From: a virus
IMG/VR virus record: IMGVR_UViG_3300044970_000368
Location: 1 to 62,060 of that record
Reading direction: 5' to 3' (one strand)
DNA length: 62,060 nucleotides
In this document: piece by piece, positions 38,345-46,795 of the stretch
Numbering within the stretch: position 1 is the stretch's first letter
Layout: every line of letters starts with the position of its first letter
Program-made: the position numbers and the translations under genes
Notes under the pieces: generated by a model
What the model was told of the DNA's origin: nothing
Seen by the model: only the letters and a program-made list of their open reading frames with translations
Databases searched by the model: none

Positions 38345-40075
38345 TTATCTATTTCCCAAGAATGATTCTAATGTTTCTCCGTATTGTGTTGCTGTCTGGC
38401 GAGGAACCGCTGGTTGAAATGTTGGTTGTGGAACTGGAGTAGTAGTAGGAGTTGGTTTTGGTTGTGATTTCTTTTTCAACTCTTCTTGTTGTTTAACAAG
38501 ATCAAATAATACTTTGCGCTTTGCAAGGAAGTCTGGAGAGTTTCTTTGATCTACTGGAAATTGTTCAAGCTCCATTGAAAGCGTTGAAATTTGGTCTTGT
38601 TGAGCTTGTCCTGTAGTTATTTCTTCTGGCATATCAAACTCAACAACAACTCGTTTTGGTTCTAAACCATATTCTTTTGCAAGTGAAGTATATGATTTTT
38701 TTAATTCACCATATTCATCACGTCGAGAATCGTATTGTTTTTTAGCCTGTCCAAGAAAATCTTTTCTTTGTGAATCTGAAAGGATTTGACCATTTAAAAG
38801 TTTATTATATGAAGCAACAACCCTATCTGGAACTCCACCTGCATTTTGAGCATTTGCGTATTCGCCCTCACGAACAGTTGATCCGGGATCAAGAAGTTTC
38901 ATGTAACCAAAAATCAAAGACATATCTCCAGCAGCAGAAGGTTCACCGCCAGATGTTTTAATACTTCTCCATGCGCTTTGAATTGTTTTGAAGTCTTTTG
39001 TTTGACCTACATATTCATCGCGCAATTTCTTTTCCGTTTCAAAATTAACTCCAGTGTCCGTTGCTTTTCTTGCTTCAGCTTCTGCCTTTTGTTCAGCGGC
39101 AATTTCTGATCGGCTCATTTTTTCACGAGGTTCAACACGGAAAAATGGAATTCCATTTTCGTCAACTTCTTGCGTGTATTTTCCTTGCTTGAAACCGGGA
39201 ATGTCACGATATGCCATTTGTTGGGCTTGTTCCTCTGTATCAACATCTCCAGACTCTGGCATTTGAATCTTTACTTCTTCTTTAGGTTGAGCTTTTTCAA
39301 TTGACAGCAAAGTTTTTGGAGGTGTTTTTTCAAGAACACTTGGAATTCCGTAAGGTTCAAACTTTGATTGAATTTCTTTTTCTTGTTCTGGAGAAATCAA
39401 TCCTGTTGAAACCTTTCCAAGTTGCATTGATTTAGGTTGTTCAATTGGTGCAAATGGCCCAATTCCAGAATTAGTTGATGCTGTTAAATATTCAGCAGAA
39501 ATATTTTCAAGTGCTTTTGCTTGATCTGCAATGTTTGCAGACATATCGCTTTCTTGCATTGAAATAGTTTCTGCTTCTGATGGAGTTAAATTAAAATCAA
39601 TTTTATCATCAGTTGTTTCCGTTGATTCTGGAAGCGGTTCTGTATCTATTGAACGATAAATTCTTCTTTTTGCTCCAGCGGGAACAGAACCTTCAATTCT
39701 TTTATCAATTGCATCTGCCTCTAATTCTAATTTTCTTGTTTTAAGTGATTCAATATATGGATCGTATTGTTTTGATTTAAGAGCGGCTACTTTCAAGTCA
39801 TGCGCTCTTTCAGCAAGTTTCTCCTCTTTAGCTTGCTCGGTCTTGTATTTAGCAGTAATGCCTTCAGTAATGCCTCCAACAGCAGCAAGAATGCCTTTGG
39901 AGATACCTTCAGACACAAGTTCTGGACGCGAGGATGGAATAGGAGCGTATGTCAATGGCTGAAGCTGGAATTCAGCTTTGCGAGTAACATCAAGCGGTTG
40001 CAATCCTTGCAATGCGCCAAGATTGGCAAATTGAGGTTGGAATTTGTATCCCTCGCCAGAGTATGAAATTGCCAT
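38345..40075 (-). CDS. Internal virion protein, coiled coil
   Basis: 576 residues. Starts MAISYSGEGYKFQPQFANLG; a hydrophobic Gly/Ile stretch EGISKGILAAVGGITEGITA near 55-75 may touch membrane; then long Lys/Glu/Gln coiled coil and a Pro/Thr-rich C-terminal linker ending ATQYGETLESFLGNR. Position between Gln/Ala-rich proteins and the polyvalent protein suggests a DNA-ejection protein of podovirus type. No enzyme motif. Confidence 0.6.
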   Translation of the reverse strand: MAISYSGEGYKFQPQFANLGALQGLQPLDVTRKAEFQLQPLTYAPIPSSRPELVSEGISKGILAAVGGITEGITAKYKTEQAKEEKLAERAHDLKVAALKSKQYDPYIESLKTRKLELEADAIDKRIEGSVPAGAKRRIYRSIDTEPLPESTETTDDKIDFNLTPSEAETISMQESDMSANIADQAKALENISAEYLTASTNSGIGPFAPIEQPKSMQLGKVSTGLISPEQEKEIQSKFEPYGIPSVLEKTPPKTLLSIEKAQPKEEVKIQMPESGDVDTEEQAQQMAYRDIPGFKQGKYTQEVDENGIPFFRVEPREKMSRSEIAAEQKAEAEARKATDTGVNFETEKKLRDEYVGQTKDFKTIQSAWRSIKTSGGEPSAAGDMSLIFGYMKLLDPGSTVREGEYANAQNAGGVPDRVVASYNKLLNGQILSDSQRKDFLGQAKKQYDSRRDEYGELKKSYTSLAKEYGLEPKRVVVEFDMPEEITTGQAQQDQISTLSMELEQFPVDQRNSPDFLAKRKVLFDLVKQQEELKKKSQPKPTPTTTPVPQPTFQPAVPRQTATQYGETLESFLGNR

Positions 40076-40077
40076 AA

Positions 40078-40671
40078 TTAAACGCCACCAAATTTAAGGT
40101 CAGATGAAGAAGGAAGCGAGAACATATTTGCTTTTTTAGATGCTGCTCCTGCACCTTGATTCACAAGTCCTGCCAAAGCGGGATTTACAGAGGTTGTAGG
40201 CGCATTAGAATATGTTGATGGCAGCATACCGCTTGCCGCACCAAGATTTGCAAGTGCCTCTTCACGCGATTTGTTGAAATCAAATCCACCACCAGTTGCT
40301 TGCTGTCCAGCGGTAGCCTGCGCTTGTTGAGCGGCAAGAAGTGCATTTGCATCACGGATAGACTGCATTGAACCCATTGTTGCAAGTTCTTGGCGAGCCG
40401 CTTGCTCTGCTTGCTGTTGGCGTTGCGTTCCAGCAGTAATTTGCGATTGCTTTAATGCTTCTTCTTGAGCTTTTTGAGCGGCAGCAGCTTGAGCGGCTTG
40501 TTGCGCTTGCATTTGAGACAAAAATTCCATTGTTGGATCAACTGGGGTTCCGCCTCCACCACCGCCCTTGCTTTTAGTTTTTGTTCCAAAAATAGCTTGC
40601 CGTCCATAATAACCAACAGGATTCAAAAATTTATATGGTGAATTTTTTGAAACCTTTAATGATCCACCCAT
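40078..40671 (-). CDS. Gln/Ala-rich internal virion protein A
   Basis: 197 residues. Basic start, poly-Gly linker, then QAQQAAQAAAAQKAQEEALK-type low complexity. It ends ANMFSLPSSSDLKFGGV, which aligns with the end of the next protein (SNMFSVPTTTGLTFGGA). The shared tail suggests a common assembly contact. Confidence 0.6.
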   Translation of the reverse strand: MGGSLKVSKNSPYKFLNPVGYYGRQAIFGTKTKSKGGGGGGTPVDPTMEFLSQMQAQQAAQAAAAQKAQEEALKQSQITAGTQRQQQAEQAARQELATMGSMQSIRDANALLAAQQAQATAGQQATGGGFDFNKSREEALANLGAASGMLPSTYSNAPTTSVNPALAGLVNQGAGAASKKANMFSLPSSSDLKFGGV

Positions 40672-40672
40672 A

Positions 40673-41134
40673 TTATGCTCCTCCGAAAGTTAAACCAGTT
40701 GTAGTTGGAACGGAGAACATATTTGAGCGTTGCTGTGTTCCTCCAGCACCAGCGTTTGCCGCCATTGCCATTGCTCCTTGTTGACCTCCCATTGTTCCAA
40801 GAGATGCTTGACGATACTGACCAGCATCACCAACAGGAGATGGCGTTGCTCCTCCAACTGGAGCAGATGCCTTTTGTGCAGCAGCCATAGTAGCTTGATC
40901 TTGCGCCTGTTGACCAACATTCATTCCACTCAATGCGCTTTTTGCAGCAGCTTCGCCTTGTTGTTGCGCCTGCATTCCAGCTTGTTGTTGAGCTTGAATT
41001 TGAGCTTGCTTTTGCCTTTCCGCTTCAGCAGCAGCTTGAGCGGCTTGCTGTTGTTGTTGCATAGCCATGAATGCAATCATTGGATCAACGCCAGAAGGTT
41101 GCTGTTGCTGTTGTTGTTTAGGTTGTCCTCCCAT
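40673..41134 (-). CDS. Gln/Ala-rich internal virion protein B
   Basis: 153 residues, MGGQPKQQQQQQPSGVDPMI start, almost entirely Gln/Ala/Met/Gly. Shares the C-terminal [SA]NMFS[VL]P ... FGG[AV] motif with the 40078-40671 protein. One Ala-stop-ATG junction provides a strong GGAGGAGCATAATATG site for the downstream gene. Probable internal virion or ejection protein. Confidence 0.6.
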   Translation of the reverse strand: MGGQPKQQQQQQPSGVDPMIAFMAMQQQQQAAQAAAEAERQKQAQIQAQQQAGMQAQQQGEAAAKSALSGMNVGQQAQDQATMAAAQKASAPVGGATPSPVGDAGQYRQASLGTMGGQQGAMAMAANAGAGGTQQRSNMFSVPTTTGLTFGGA

Positions 41135-41169
41135 AAATTAAAAGAATTTGTTGGTTGTTAGCACGGCAT

Positions 41170-41466
41170 TTAACTTTGTTCAAGAACTTTTTTGCGAGCT
41201 TCTTTGCAAAGTTCACTTCCGGGTTCAAATTGTCTGCAAGAATTTGGTCTATCATCGTAAATTTTGCAACAAACAAATTCTCCAACTTTGCCATCAAGTG
41301 CAATGCAACGATTATCAATTGTTTTCATCAACGGATAATCTGTCCTTACCATTTCTTTCGGAATGTTTATAGCGTCTGAACGATCTCGTCTCAATACAGG
41401 CCAAGACCATTTGAAACAACAACAAGCACCGCATGATTTGCAATCAAAATCATCTACTTGCTCCAT
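41170..41466 (-). CDS. YkgJ-like Cys-cluster protein
   Basis: 98 residues with ten Cys: CKSCGACCCFKW (C9, C12, C15-17), C54, C66-67, C77 and C87, in the pattern CxxCGxCC...C...C...Y..RP..C..F..GS..C of the YkgJ family, a zinc- or iron-chelating domain. It overlaps the PP-loop gene by 13 bases. The pair is placed inside the internal virion block, where no other enzyme gene is found. May mature or modify a metal or thiol centre with its partner (inference). Confidence 0.75.
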   Translation of the reverse strand: MEQVDDFDCKSCGACCCFKWSWPVLRRDRSDAINIPKEMVRTDYPLMKTIDNRCIALDGKVGEFVCCKIYDDRPNSCRQFEPGSELCKEARKKVLEQS

Positions 41467-42290
41467 GTTACAGGTCGGAATCCAAGGTCTTCATTAACCA
41501 AATCTTCATATGGCGCAAGGTGAGAAATATTGGATATTTTAGCCTTCAATTTAGGACAATCAACATACTTTCCTTCATGCCTGTTTACGCAGTTGAAGCA
41601 AATAGGATAGAAGTCTGCATTAAGCGACTTGTCTGGATTGTTCTTCCATTTGTGGTAATCCTTAACATATCTTGTCGGGTCTGGCTGAACTGCGTTGTCT
41701 TCAAGATACTGGAAAATATTTTCATCAGTCCAATCTCGCATTGGATACAATGACATTGGCGAGTTTTCAGCGTATCGAATGTCAACCGCAAGCGGAACAT
41801 GACCTTTAATCAAATCTGTATCGCTATATTTAGTTCCGATATACACTGCTCCCCAAGGCCAGTTAAATGTGCCTGTAGGACGCTGCAAGACATCAGTAAC
41901 GCCACACAAGAAATCCTCACCTTCCTTTGGTCTTTCAGTCCCAAGAGAAAGACACACGGCAGTTCCTTGACCCCATTGGTAATACTTGATAAAATCAAGC
42001 CTTAACTCGCCAGTCTCGACATCTGGCCCGTCTGCAATCGCTATTTTGCTTGGAGCATAATCGTAAACTTCCAACTTCCACTCTTTGATCAAACGATCCG
42101 AATAAGCGTATCGCTCGCGAAATTTTGGCTCTCGATATTGAATGACAGGAAGATCAATTCCTGCGCCAAACTTGATCAAGTGCAGAAGTGCCGTGGAGTC
42201 TTTACCTCCGCTCCACAAAACCACTGCTCTGGGCCACCTTTTGTTCCATTCTTTTATTTTATGTATTGTTGTATCTATTAGTTGTTTCAT
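41454..42290 (-). CDS. PP-loop protein, PAPS reductase / CysH-like
   Basis: 278 residues. AVVLWSGGKDSTALLHLIK (22-40) is the PP-loop (S27-G-G-K-D-S32). YPMRDWTDENIFQYLEDN (182-199) is the helix typical of the PAPS-reductase/ATP-sulfurylase-small-subunit/DndC superfamily. The C-terminal CFNC (231-234) and C245 can bind a metal or FeS cluster. The family activates substrates by adenylation, in sulphate reduction, sulphur modification of DNA or tRNA thiolation. The classical CysH ECGxH tail is absent, so substrate is open. ATGA-like overlap with 42290-43081. Confidence 0.8.
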   Translation of the reverse strand: MKQLIDTTIHKIKEWNKRWPRAVVLWSGGKDSTALLHLIKFGAGIDLPVIQYREPKFRERYAYSDRLIKEWKLEVYDYAPSKIAIADGPDVETGELRLDFIKYYQWGQGTAVCLSLGTERPKEGEDFLCGVTDVLQRPTGTFNWPWGAVYIGTKYSDTDLIKGHVPLAVDIRYAENSPMSLYPMRDWTDENIFQYLEDNAVQPDPTRYVKDYHKWKNNPDKSLNADFYPICFNCVNRHEGKYVDCPKLKAKISNISHLAPYEDLVNEDLGFRPVTWSK

Positions 42291-43081
42291 TAAATAATAA
42301 TCGCTACACCTGCCAAAGCACCAATTGCAGCACCACCAGTTGAAAGCATTTGACTTTGTTGCGCGTTTGCGCTTGCGGCATTTTGTTGAGCATTTTGGAG
42401 CATCATTTGCTCGTAATTTTGCTGACTTTGCTGTTGGTTTTGATTGATTTTTTGAAGTTGTCCAAGGTTTGAATTAATCCAATCTGTTGTCGATTGATTA
42501 AGTTGCTGCGCTCCTTGCATAACATTTCCTTGATACTGCTGCATTGCTGCGAGATTTTGAGATTTTGCGGCTTGTTCAGCGGCAATAATAGACGCTGGAT
42601 CAAGACCTCCGATTGGTGCTGGAGTTTGAGCCAGATAACCCTGCTGAATCGCAAGGTTCTGTAACCTTGCCTGCCTTCCAGCTTCTGTTGCTTGATCGTA
42701 AACGGCAGACCTCCCAATTAGGCTATCAGTCCCAAGTCCAGATTGGTTCATCAATCCTTTTTTGACTGCCCAATTGTCCATCCAAGTTTTTGTTGCGCCC
42801 AAGTTAGTCGCTTCTGCAACTTTAGAACCAAGCTCATCGCGCATCTTGGCGATCTCTGGATTAAGCAAGCGATCAAACTCTCTTGAGCGTTGCAAATTAT
42901 CCATTCCGAATTCCGCTGCCTGCTGCGAAGTCTTTGCAGCATCAAATGACTGCATCAACGGAGCTTGAGATGCGTAAGATTTAAGAAGATTTGCTTGATT
43001 TTGCAACATCGCAAGTTGTCCTTGCGATTGTATATTTAAACCTTGAAGTGCTGCTGTTGAATCTGGTTTTTGATATGCCAT
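42290..43081 (-). CDS. Internal virion protein with C-terminal hydrophobic tail (paralogue)
   Basis: 263 residues, Gln/Ala/Asn-rich. NLQRSREFDRLLNPEIAKMR, GLMNQSGLGTDSLIGRSAVY and APIGGLDPAS align with the 43100-44038 protein (NVQRSRELEKMVSPEAAKMR, GLGNSTIGQAATYDA, APVGGIDPSTS). It ends GGAAIGALAGVAIII, one membrane span. Ejection-type protein is likely. Confidence 0.65.
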   Translation of the reverse strand: MAYQKPDSTAALQGLNIQSQGQLAMLQNQANLLKSYASQAPLMQSFDAAKTSQQAAEFGMDNLQRSREFDRLLNPEIAKMRDELGSKVAEATNLGATKTWMDNWAVKKGLMNQSGLGTDSLIGRSAVYDQATEAGRQARLQNLAIQQGYLAQTPAPIGGLDPASIIAAEQAAKSQNLAAMQQYQGNVMQGAQQLNQSTTDWINSNLGQLQKINQNQQQSQQNYEQMMLQNAQQNAASANAQQSQMLSTGGAAIGALAGVAIII

Positions 43082-43099
43082 AAATTAATGCAACATTAT

Positions 43100-44038
43100 C
43101 TAAATTGTTCCACTAATTGGAGCGTAAAATTGCCCTCCAGTAGAAGATGTTTTTGGAACATATTGTTGTCCACCATATCCAGTAATTCCTTTGCTTGCAG
43201 CTCCAGCACCTTTTGATGCCGCTCCATATCCTTGTGCCGCTCCGCTAACAATATTTCCTGCCGCTTGAGCATATGCGCCAGTCATTGCTCTGTCTGCTGC
43301 AAGATTTTGAGCTTGTTGCCCAAGCAATGCGCCTTGGTAATTCAATTTGTTTTGCATCGCGTTTTGTTGCAAATTTTGGAAGTTTGCTCCAGCTTGCGCC
43401 ATTTGATCAGAGACAGATTGATTAAATCCTCCAATGTTTCCATACATTGCATTCTGCCAATTTTGAAGTGCTTGCAAATTAGATGCCTTATTTGCTTCTT
43501 GCGCTGAAATTGATGTAGATGGATCAATGCCTCCAACCGGAGCTTGCATTTGACGAAGAATTTCTTGCTGCAATGCAAGGTTTTGCTGATCGTAGTTAGC
43601 TTTTGCTTTCAATGCAGCATCGTATGTTGCAGCTTGCCCAATAGTGGAATTGCCAAGTCCAGTTTCGTATCCTTGAATAAGACCTTGATTACGCGCCCAT
43701 TCATTCATGTAGCGAGTTGCGTTATCCATGCTTGCAAGTCTCGCAAGTTCTGCGCCTTGAGCTTGCCGCATTTTTGCTGCTTCTGGAGAAACCATTTTCT
43801 CAAGTTCACGGGAACGCTGAACATTAGCCATTCCGAGTTGAGCAAGTCGCTTTGATTCAGCGGCGGCATCATACTCCTGCTGCGCTGGAGCCATTCTTGC
43901 ATAAGCATCAAGCAATTGAGCTTGCGTTGCTTGTTGCTGTGTTTGGGCTTGCTGCATGGCAAGCATAATAGCCAAATTCCGCGAAGAATCTGGTTTTGTC
44001 AAATACTTTTTAGCATCAACTTTTTTTGCGCCACCCAT
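43100..44038 (-). CDS. Internal virion protein (paralogue)
   Basis: 312 residues, starting MGGAKKVDAKKYLTKPDSSR. The central ~230 residues are paralogous to the 42290-43081 protein. The C-terminus is Gly/Ser/Tyr-rich (YGAASKGAGAASKGITGYGG) instead of hydrophobic. The pair may form a hetero-oligomer in the virion core. Confidence 0.65.
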   Translation of the reverse strand: MGGAKKVDAKKYLTKPDSSRNLAIMLAMQQAQTQQQATQAQLLDAYARMAPAQQEYDAAAESKRLAQLGMANVQRSRELEKMVSPEAAKMRQAQGAELARLASMDNATRYMNEWARNQGLIQGYETGLGNSTIGQAATYDAALKAKANYDQQNLALQQEILRQMQAPVGGIDPSTSISAQEANKASNLQALQNWQNAMYGNIGGFNQSVSDQMAQAGANFQNLQQNAMQNKLNYQGALLGQQAQNLAADRAMTGAYAQAAGNIVSGAAQGYGAASKGAGAASKGITGYGGQQYVPKTSSTGGQFYAPISGTI

Positions 44039-44040
44039 GA

Positions 44041-44427
44041 TTAAAAATTGGTCATACTATAAATTTCACGATCTGTTTTTGTCAAACCTAATTTAGTCAT
44101 AATTTCATTGCTAAAATTAGGGCGATCATTGATTAGCGGAACTCCGATATATCCGGGTTGTCCAGAAAGTTGCGAGTGTGCTTTCCAATCGCTCATCACT
44201 TGGATGACATCTTGTGGTCGCGTGTGTTGTGGGTGAAAGGCAGGATAGACGACAGGAAGAAATACATGATCAGAATATCCAAATAACTTGCCATTAGAAT
44301 AATGCGCGTAAACATTGATATTCGGATGTTCGATGATTTCATGGTCAAATTCTTGTGCAAAATCTTGCAATTCGTAGAATTCATTTGATCCATGCCTTGC
44401 TAATTTGTATTCAATTTTTGTTCTCAT
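44041..44427 (-). CDS. Hypothetical virion-module protein
   Basis: 128 residues. Alpha/beta composition, MRTKIEYKLARHGSNEFYEL, GKLFGYSDHVFLPVVYPAFH, ending LTKTDREIYSMTNF. Its position before the internal virion proteins resembles that of small acyltransferase-like core genes in some podoviruses, but I see no acetyl-CoA motif. Leader AATAAATATATG. Confidence 0.55.
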   Translation of the reverse strand: MRTKIEYKLARHGSNEFYELQDFAQEFDHEIIEHPNINVYAHYSNGKLFGYSDHVFLPVVYPAFHPQHTRPQDVIQVMSDWKAHSQLSGQPGYIGVPLINDRPNFSNEIMTKLGLTKTDREIYSMTNF

Positions 44428-44435
44428 ATATTTAT

Positions 44436-44690
44436 TTAATTTGTTCCAACTACCACTTCATTTCCGCTCAATTCCGTTGGCAAGTATCCTTTGAACCTTT
44501 CGGCTTGCTGCTGAATAACCTTGTTCCGTGTGGCAAAATTACCGCATACAACGCAAGGCAGGCAATTTTCAGCATCAATTGGAATTGGAACAGAAGAATA
44601 AAGAGGCGCAACTGGATCATCGCCGAATGGTGAAACAAATCGGTTAGGAAAACTGGTAACTTTTACAGAAGCGTCAACGATGGATGGCAT
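44436..44690 (-). CDS. Small tail-module protein
   Basis: 84 residues, MPSIVDASVKVTSFPNRFVS; CLPCVVCGNFATRNK has three Cys; ends LSGNEVVVGTN. Unknown, probably structural by position. Confidence 0.55.
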   Translation of the reverse strand: MPSIVDASVKVTSFPNRFVSPFGDDPVAPLYSSVPIPIDAENCLPCVVCGNFATRNKVIQQQAERFKGYLPTELSGNEVVVGTN

Positions 44691-44691
44691 A

Positions 44692-46794
44692 TTAGCAAGG
44701 ATTTAATATTCTGTATTGATTTGCCGCTGCATTTGCGGCCTGTTGAGCAAGAATTCCAGCTTGTTCCTCGGCGTGAGTAAATGAAATGCTTGACAGGAAC
44801 GATGCTGCTGCCGTTGCTGAAATTGATGACAAAGATGGACAAGTCAAAGTCACAGTTCGATAAACTTTGGCATACCAACTTTGCTGGTCTGTTTGTGGAA
44901 TTTCATACGGACTTGGAAGAAGATCAAGAGTCAAAGTTGATCCATCTTGAGCAAGCAAACAAGATTTTTTTTCATCCGAATTTGGAACGCCAGTTGACCT
45001 TTCGCTCCACGGGTCTTGAAACATCCTAATAATTTCTACACCTAACTCTCCACACCATTCAACGAGCATAGAAAAGCCCTTATCTATATCCGTTGTGAGA
45101 TAAGATTCGCACGTTTCTGCAACTGCATTTCGAGTTGCAGATTCAGTAATCAAACGTCGATGCTGCGTGTTCAAAAAACCAAACTTTTCAATCTCTGGCG
45201 CGAATGGAGTATCCTGCCATTGGTAGTCTTCAGTTACCGCCAGAATGCGCGTGTCAAGAATATTTTGATACGGCCCCTTGCTGCCTCGATAGGATGCTTT
45301 GACATCTACTGTGCCCCCAATTTCGCAACATTCCAGTTCAGCGTAAACAAACTGCTTGAAGTCCATACCATCACCGAGCAATGCGGTTTCAACTTGCGAA
45401 TAAATGCGATTGAATAGTTCAGTCGTTGAACCATCGGCATTGATGCTCAAATATGAATCAACTCGATTTTGAGTAAATGATTCCCAAAGCGAAATGTAAG
45501 AACCATCGTTTGTCGCTGAATAATCAACGGAGAAATGAAAGCAACGAGGTTGTCCATCAACAATGCCTGTAGTCCACTCAACAGGTCGCGTTCCCGTCCA
45601 AACACCGCACCAAGCAGGTTGGCGCGATGATCCCATTTCCGCTGCAACTGCCCAATCCATGACCATTGTAGCTGAATTTAGTGGTTCAAGATACGGAATG
45701 CTATAGAGTAAATAATTCTCAAATGATGTAGCGCAAATGCCAGTTTGGTTGCCTGCCATGTATGCCTTTGCTCGCACCATTTCGACATCTTTATACAATA
45801 CCTGCGACGAAAGGTAAGCGTTGCCAGCAACGTCCGCTGATACAAGTCCACCTTGCGAAAACCACCACATTTGACCAGCTTGAAACGCGATGGACTTGCC
45901 AGCGATGCAACCTACATTCGCAAACAAAATAGTCTGGAAATTAGGCGTTGTTCCCCATGCCGCCCTGTCGTAAATCCCGCTTGAAAGAGCATAGGTTTCA
46001 CGATCTGTGAATACATACAATTTCTGGTCGTTATTCTGACCTACATAGTTCACCAATGCCGTTACAGGTCGAGTAAACGAGAAGTCTCCGCGCCCTGATC
46101 CTGTAGTGCGTTCCTGCCAACTTGTAGGGTCGCCAAGATCAGATGCAAGCACGATGTTTTTGTTAGCAACCCAAAGTCGATTTCCAGAATATGCCATCCA
46201 GAAACCAATTGGAACGTCTGCATCTTGCACTCCAGTTGTATTTGATCCGTCCCAATACACAGGAGCATTCACGCCATCTTGGATGAACAATACGCGATGC
46301 GATGGGGTAACAGAAACATCGCCACCAGTAGAAATGTTTGCTGATTTTGTTGCCAGAGTGAAACAAAATTGTGAAACATTTGGATCAAGCGAAACATTTG
46401 TAAGTTGGAATGGTTTCCAATCTTGAGGTTGCGTTAGTGGGAATGGACTCCAATAAACCTTGCCGTTTACAGCAAATACAATGTATGGCAACTCATCCGC
46501 TTCAACTCCTTCGCCATTTGTTCCGTAAATTTGCGTAGATGTTGTAGCATTTGCCGCTTTGAATTGCTTGTTTGCAAGAAAAAGAATGCCGCCTTGAAAG
46601 TTACCCGGAGGCAATGACAAACGCATGGATTGTCCCGGTCTTGTTTGTGCAATTCCACCTCGAAATTGACAATTTACCGCCCATTTCACTTGATTCTCTG
46701 GCAACGCCCAAGGATTGCGAACAGAGTTAATTCCTTGAGTCCAACCAGCAGTTGTTTTTACCTGCCGACCAGCTGTAATTTGAGGTGATTTCAT
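44692..46794 (-). CDS. Tail nozzle / beta-propeller tail protein
   Basis: 700 residues. Repeating Trp/Tyr/Gly beta-strand signatures (GKVYWSPFPL, APVYWDGSN, NRLWVANKNIVLASDLGDPT, KLYVFTDRETYALSSG, MWWFSQGGLVSADVAG) indicate a propeller as in podovirus tail hub/nozzle or stabilisation proteins. The N-terminus KTTAGWTQGINSVRNPWALP looks like a docking arm to the connector. Encoded next to the 1251-residue adaptor. Confidence 0.7.
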   Translation of the reverse strand: MKSPQITAGRQVKTTAGWTQGINSVRNPWALPENQVKWAVNCQFRGGIAQTRPGQSMRLSLPPGNFQGGILFLANKQFKAANATTSTQIYGTNGEGVEADELPYIVFAVNGKVYWSPFPLTQPQDWKPFQLTNVSLDPNVSQFCFTLATKSANISTGGDVSVTPSHRVLFIQDGVNAPVYWDGSNTTGVQDADVPIGFWMAYSGNRLWVANKNIVLASDLGDPTSWQERTTGSGRGDFSFTRPVTALVNYVGQNNDQKLYVFTDRETYALSSGIYDRAAWGTTPNFQTILFANVGCIAGKSIAFQAGQMWWFSQGGLVSADVAGNAYLSSQVLYKDVEMVRAKAYMAGNQTGICATSFENYLLYSIPYLEPLNSATMVMDWAVAAEMGSSRQPAWCGVWTGTRPVEWTTGIVDGQPRCFHFSVDYSATNDGSYISLWESFTQNRVDSYLSINADGSTTELFNRIYSQVETALLGDGMDFKQFVYAELECCEIGGTVDVKASYRGSKGPYQNILDTRILAVTEDYQWQDTPFAPEIEKFGFLNTQHRRLITESATRNAVAETCESYLTTDIDKGFSMLVEWCGELGVEIIRMFQDPWSERSTGVPNSDEKKSCLLAQDGSTLTLDLLPSPYEIPQTDQQSWYAKVYRTVTLTCPSLSSISATAAASFLSSISFTHAEEQAGILAQQAANAAANQYRILNPC

Positions 46795-46795
46795 G

